A DNA stretch of 8,431 nt from Acidobacteriota bacterium (GTDB lineage: Bacteria > Acidobacteriota > Vicinamibacteria > Vicinamibacterales > UBA823), in NCBI GenBank assembly GCA_003509065.1, contig DODG01000300.1:1-8431 (forward strand). The letters run 5' to 3'. Below, piece after piece: positions 6,556 to 8,431 of the stretch (position 1 is its first letter; each line of letters opens with the position of its first letter). Under the pieces are notes generated by a model. That model saw nothing but the letters and a program-made list of their open reading frames with translations. It had not been told where the DNA came from and searched no databases. The position numbers and the translations under genes are program-made.

Positions 6556-6624
6556 ATGACTTTGCCATTGGATGTTGCTGGCAAAGATGGTGACGAAAAG
6601 AATGAGCAAAATTATCGGAATTGA
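6556..6624 (+). CDS. Possible 22-codon leader ORF overlapping the dnaK start
   Basis: ATG at 6556 opens a 22-codon frame ([20 protein letters not shown], then RN) ending at TGA 6622-6624, 23 bases inside dnaK in another frame. An AAGG at 6544-6547, 8 bases ahead, could serve as its ribosome binding site and is no weaker than the one ahead of dnaK. No homologue is recognised. It could tune dnaK translation or be a chance frame; I consider chance at least as likely. Confidence 0.2.
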   Translation: MTLPLDVAGKDGDEKNEQNYRN

Positions 6625-8431
6625 TCTTGGAACTACGAATTCGGTGGTAGCGGTGATCGAAGGTGGTGAACCCACGGTTGTTACCAATCCTGAAGGCGCA
6701 CGCTTAACACCTTCGGTAGTAGCATTCACCAGTTCGAACGAGCGTCTGGTTGGCCAAGTTGCGAAGCGCCAAGCTGTGACGAATCCTGAGAACACAGTGT
6801 TCTCAATCAAACGATTTATGGGGCGTAAGGGCAACGAGGTTAGTGAGGAGATGAAGATGGTTCCGTACTCCATCGTGGAGGGAACTAATGGTGATGTGCG
6901 TATTAAAACCGCCGGGCATACAGAGCCACACACTCCGCCACAAATATCTGCAATGATTCTCCAGAAATTGCGTCAGGCTGCTGAAGAACACCTCGGGCAA
7001 CCAGTCACCCAGGCTGTCATCACAGTTCCTGCGTATTTTAACGATGCGCAACGGCAGGCCACCAAGGATGCTGGAAAAATTGCCAATCTTGAAGTGATGC
7101 GGATCGTCAATGAACCCACGGCAGCAGCTCTTTCCTATGGGCTCGACAAGAAGAAAGATGAAACTATTGCGGTGTTTGATTTCGGTGGTGGCACTTTCGA
7201 TGTTTCGATTCTTGAGGTCGGGGAGGGAGTGGTTGAGGTTAAGGCGACTAACGGTGACACCCATCTCGGTGGTGATAATCTGGATCACAACATCATTGAG
7301 TGGATTGTTGCTGAGTTTAAGCGGTCAGATGGAATCGATCTCAGTAAAGACCGGATGGCCTTACAGCGTCTGAAAGAGGCTGCCGAAAAAGCCAAGATGG
7401 AATTGTCAACGGTGATGGAAACAGACATCAACTTACCCTTTATCACGGCAGATCAATCCGGCCCAAAACACTTGGTGATGAAGCTGACTCGAGCGAAGTT
7501 CGAACAGTTGGTTGAGAACTTGCTACAAAGGACTGTTGGACCCACTAAACAGGCCATGGCGGACGCTGGGCTTGAGGCTTCAAAGATTGACGAAATCGTT
7601 TTGGTTGGTGGGTCGACGCGGATACCACGGGTACAGGAGATCGTTAAGGAACTCTTTGGGAAGGAGCCTCACAAGGGTGTCAATCCTGACGAGGTTGTGG
7701 CAATCGGGGCAGCTCTTCAGGCAGGTGTGTTAGCTGGTGATGTTAAGGATCTTTTGTTGCTCGATGTAACACCATTGTCGCTTGGGATCGAAACCTTAGG
7801 TGGTGTGTCCACGACCTTGATTCCACGAAACACTACTATCCCAACGCGGAAGAGCGAGACGTTCTCAACCGCAGCTGACAATCAAACGAGTGTAGAGGTT
7901 AAGGTGCTACAAGGTGAACGTCCACTGGCCCGTGATAATCGAGTATTAGGAGAATTTCATTTAGTTGGCTTGCCTTCTGCGCCCCGAGGTGTTCCACAGA
8001 TCGAGGTTACCTTTGACATCGATGCTAACGGGATTGTGAACGTTACGGCGAAGGACAAGGCAACAGGTAAGGAGCAGAACATTACAATTACTGCCTCAAG
8101 TGGTCTTGCCAAAGACGAAGTCGACCGGATGATGAAAGAGGCCGAATTGCACGCAGAGGAGGATAAGGCCCGGCGTGACGAGATCGAACAGCGTAACCAA
8201 GCTGACCAAGCCGTCTACGGTGCACAACAGATGCTTGAAAAGAGTGGCGATAAATTATCAAGCACCGAGCGCGAACCACTGGAGGCAGCAATCGCTGAGG
8301 TCAAGAAAGCGCTGGAGAGTGGTGAGGAAGCATCACTGACACAAGCTCTTGAACAGCTGACCTCGGCTCAGCATAAGGCGGCCGAGACCCTCTATAAACA
8401 GGCACCGGCCAGCGATGGAGAGCAAGGTGCC
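6602..8431 (+). CDS. dnaK: Chaperone protein DnaK (Hsp70), 3'-truncated by the window edge
   Basis: Cytoplasmic ATP-dependent Hsp70 chaperone that binds exposed hydrophobic peptide segments and works with DnaJ and GrpE. 610 codons are visible from the ATG at 6602 and the frame stays open to the right edge; the E. coli protein has 638 residues, so only a short tail is missing. The nucleotide-binding domain starts with [11 protein letters not shown] (residues 4-14). It contains Lys70 in [10 protein letters not shown], the [17 protein letters not shown] signature, Thr198 in FDFGGGTFD and [13 protein letters not shown]. The conserved hydrophobic interdomain linker [12 protein letters not shown] (380-391) leads into the substrate-binding domain ([23 protein letters not shown]). 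The lid follows, with charged helices from about residue 505 and an Ala/Gln-rich end. The start has only a weak purine-rich GAAAAG upstream. It is divergent from the PBP1A gene and has its own promoter; grpE and dnaJ are not in this window. Confidence 0.98.
   Translation, partial: MSKIIGIDLGTTNSVVAVIEGGEPTVVTNPEGARLTPSVVAFTSSNERLVGQVAKRQAVTNPENTVFSIKRFMGRKGNEVSEEMKMVPYSIVEGTNGDVRIKTAGHTEPHTPPQISAMILQKLRQAAEEHLGQPVTQAVITVPAYFNDAQRQATKDAGKIANLEVMRIVNEPTAAALSYGLDKKKDETIAVFDFGGGTFDVSILEVGEGVVEVKATNGDTHLGGDNLDHNIIEWIVAEFKRSDGIDLSKDRMALQRLKEAAEKAKMELSTVMETDINLPFITADQSGPKHLVMKLTRAKFEQLVENLLQRTVGPTKQAMADAGLEASKIDEIVLVGGSTRIPRVQEIVKELFGKEPHKGVNPDEVVAIGAALQAGVLAGDVKDLLLLDVTPLSLGIETLGGVSTTLIPRNTTIPTRKSETFSTAADNQTSVEVKVLQGERPLARDNRVLGEFHLVGLPSAPRGVPQIEVTFDIDANGIVNVTAKDKATGKEQNITITASSGLAKDEVDRMMKEAELHAEEDKARRDEIEQRNQADQAVYGAQQMLEKSGDKLSSTEREPLEAAIAEVKKALESGEEASLTQALEQLTSAQHKAAETLYKQAPASDGEQGA

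Larger units (their letters stand above)
6359..6601. other. AT-rich divergent intergenic region between the PBP1A gene and dnaK
   Basis: This 243-base region is strongly AT-rich compared with the flanking genes. From left to right it holds the PBP1A ribosome binding site and extended -10 promoter, a 14-base palindrome at 6459-6472, two copies of TACACTCATA 25 bases apart (6471-6480, 6496-6505), the dnaK promoter at 6486-6514 and a short open frame starting at 6556. I see no CIRCE element (TTAGCACTC-N9-GAGTGCTAA), no clear heat-shock sigma-32 -10 box and no RNA gene. Confidence 0.7.

Noticed and set aside
6415..6601. CIRCE or sigma-32 control of dnaK
   Set aside because: No TTAGCACTC-N9-GAGTGCTAA and no CCCCAT-like -10 are present. 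The CACTC in the direct repeats lacks the inverted partner.
6508..7288. Two minus-strand open frames (6508-6933 and 6803-7288)
   Set aside because: They are antisense to the unmistakable dnaK coding sequence and its promoter and look like shadow frames.
1..8431. Mobile element, CRISPR array, tRNA/rRNA, toxin-antitoxin or defence system
   Set aside because: Both strands are accounted for by housekeeping genes with short gaps. I saw no terminal inverted repeats, repeat-spacer pattern, cloverleaf or accessory gene.

Overview
The window is 8,431 bases of ordinary bacterial housekeeping DNA, densely coding. Two short non-coding stretches, at 1236-1369 and 6359-6601, stand out. An apolipoprotein N-acyltransferase (inner-membrane lipoprotein maturation), a SPOR-domain protein and a class A penicillin-binding protein point to a diderm (Gram-negative) bacterium. 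Base composition is moderate, near 50% GC by eye in the genes and clearly AT-rich in the gap at 6359-6601. The wording of the DnaK and PBP1A proteins and the gene mix would fit an Acidobacteriota-type (for example Vicinamibacteria-like) marine or environmental lineage. That is an impression only and cannot be proven from this window.

Layout. Bases 3-2965 carry three plus-strand genes: the C-terminal three quarters of an SPFH/slipin membrane protein (its start lies off the left edge), a single-pass SPOR-domain envelope protein 18 bases further on, and, after a 134-base gap, lnt. The lnt stop codon overlaps the prfB start by one base (TAATG), so prfB (peptide chain release factor 2) is probably translationally coupled to lnt. 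prfB is split: a 24-codon zero frame ends at an in-frame TGA at 3037-3039 inside a classic CTT-TGA-C slippery site, and the rest of RF2 is read in the +1 frame. The true gene is therefore 2965-4087 with a programmed frameshift, not an intact ORF starting at 2972. Fifteen bases after prfB, and facing it, ends a minus-strand gene for a bifunctional PBP1A-type peptidoglycan synthase (6358 to 4103). This diverges from dnaK (6602 onward), which runs off the right edge with 610 codons visible. The 243-base divergent gap holds recognisable promoters for both genes, a 14-base palindrome, and a 10-base direct repeat flanking the dnaK -35 box.

Functionally the window combines envelope maintenance (SPFH scaffold, SPOR protein, Lnt, PBP1A) with core translation and folding (RF2, DnaK). 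I found no mobile element, CRISPR array, RNA gene, defence system or convincing undescribed system. The most notable features are the autoregulatory RF2 frameshift, with a weaker-looking internal Shine-Dalgarno than in E. coli and an SPY instead of SPF tripeptide, and the repeat-bearing, CIRCE-less dnaK upstream region.
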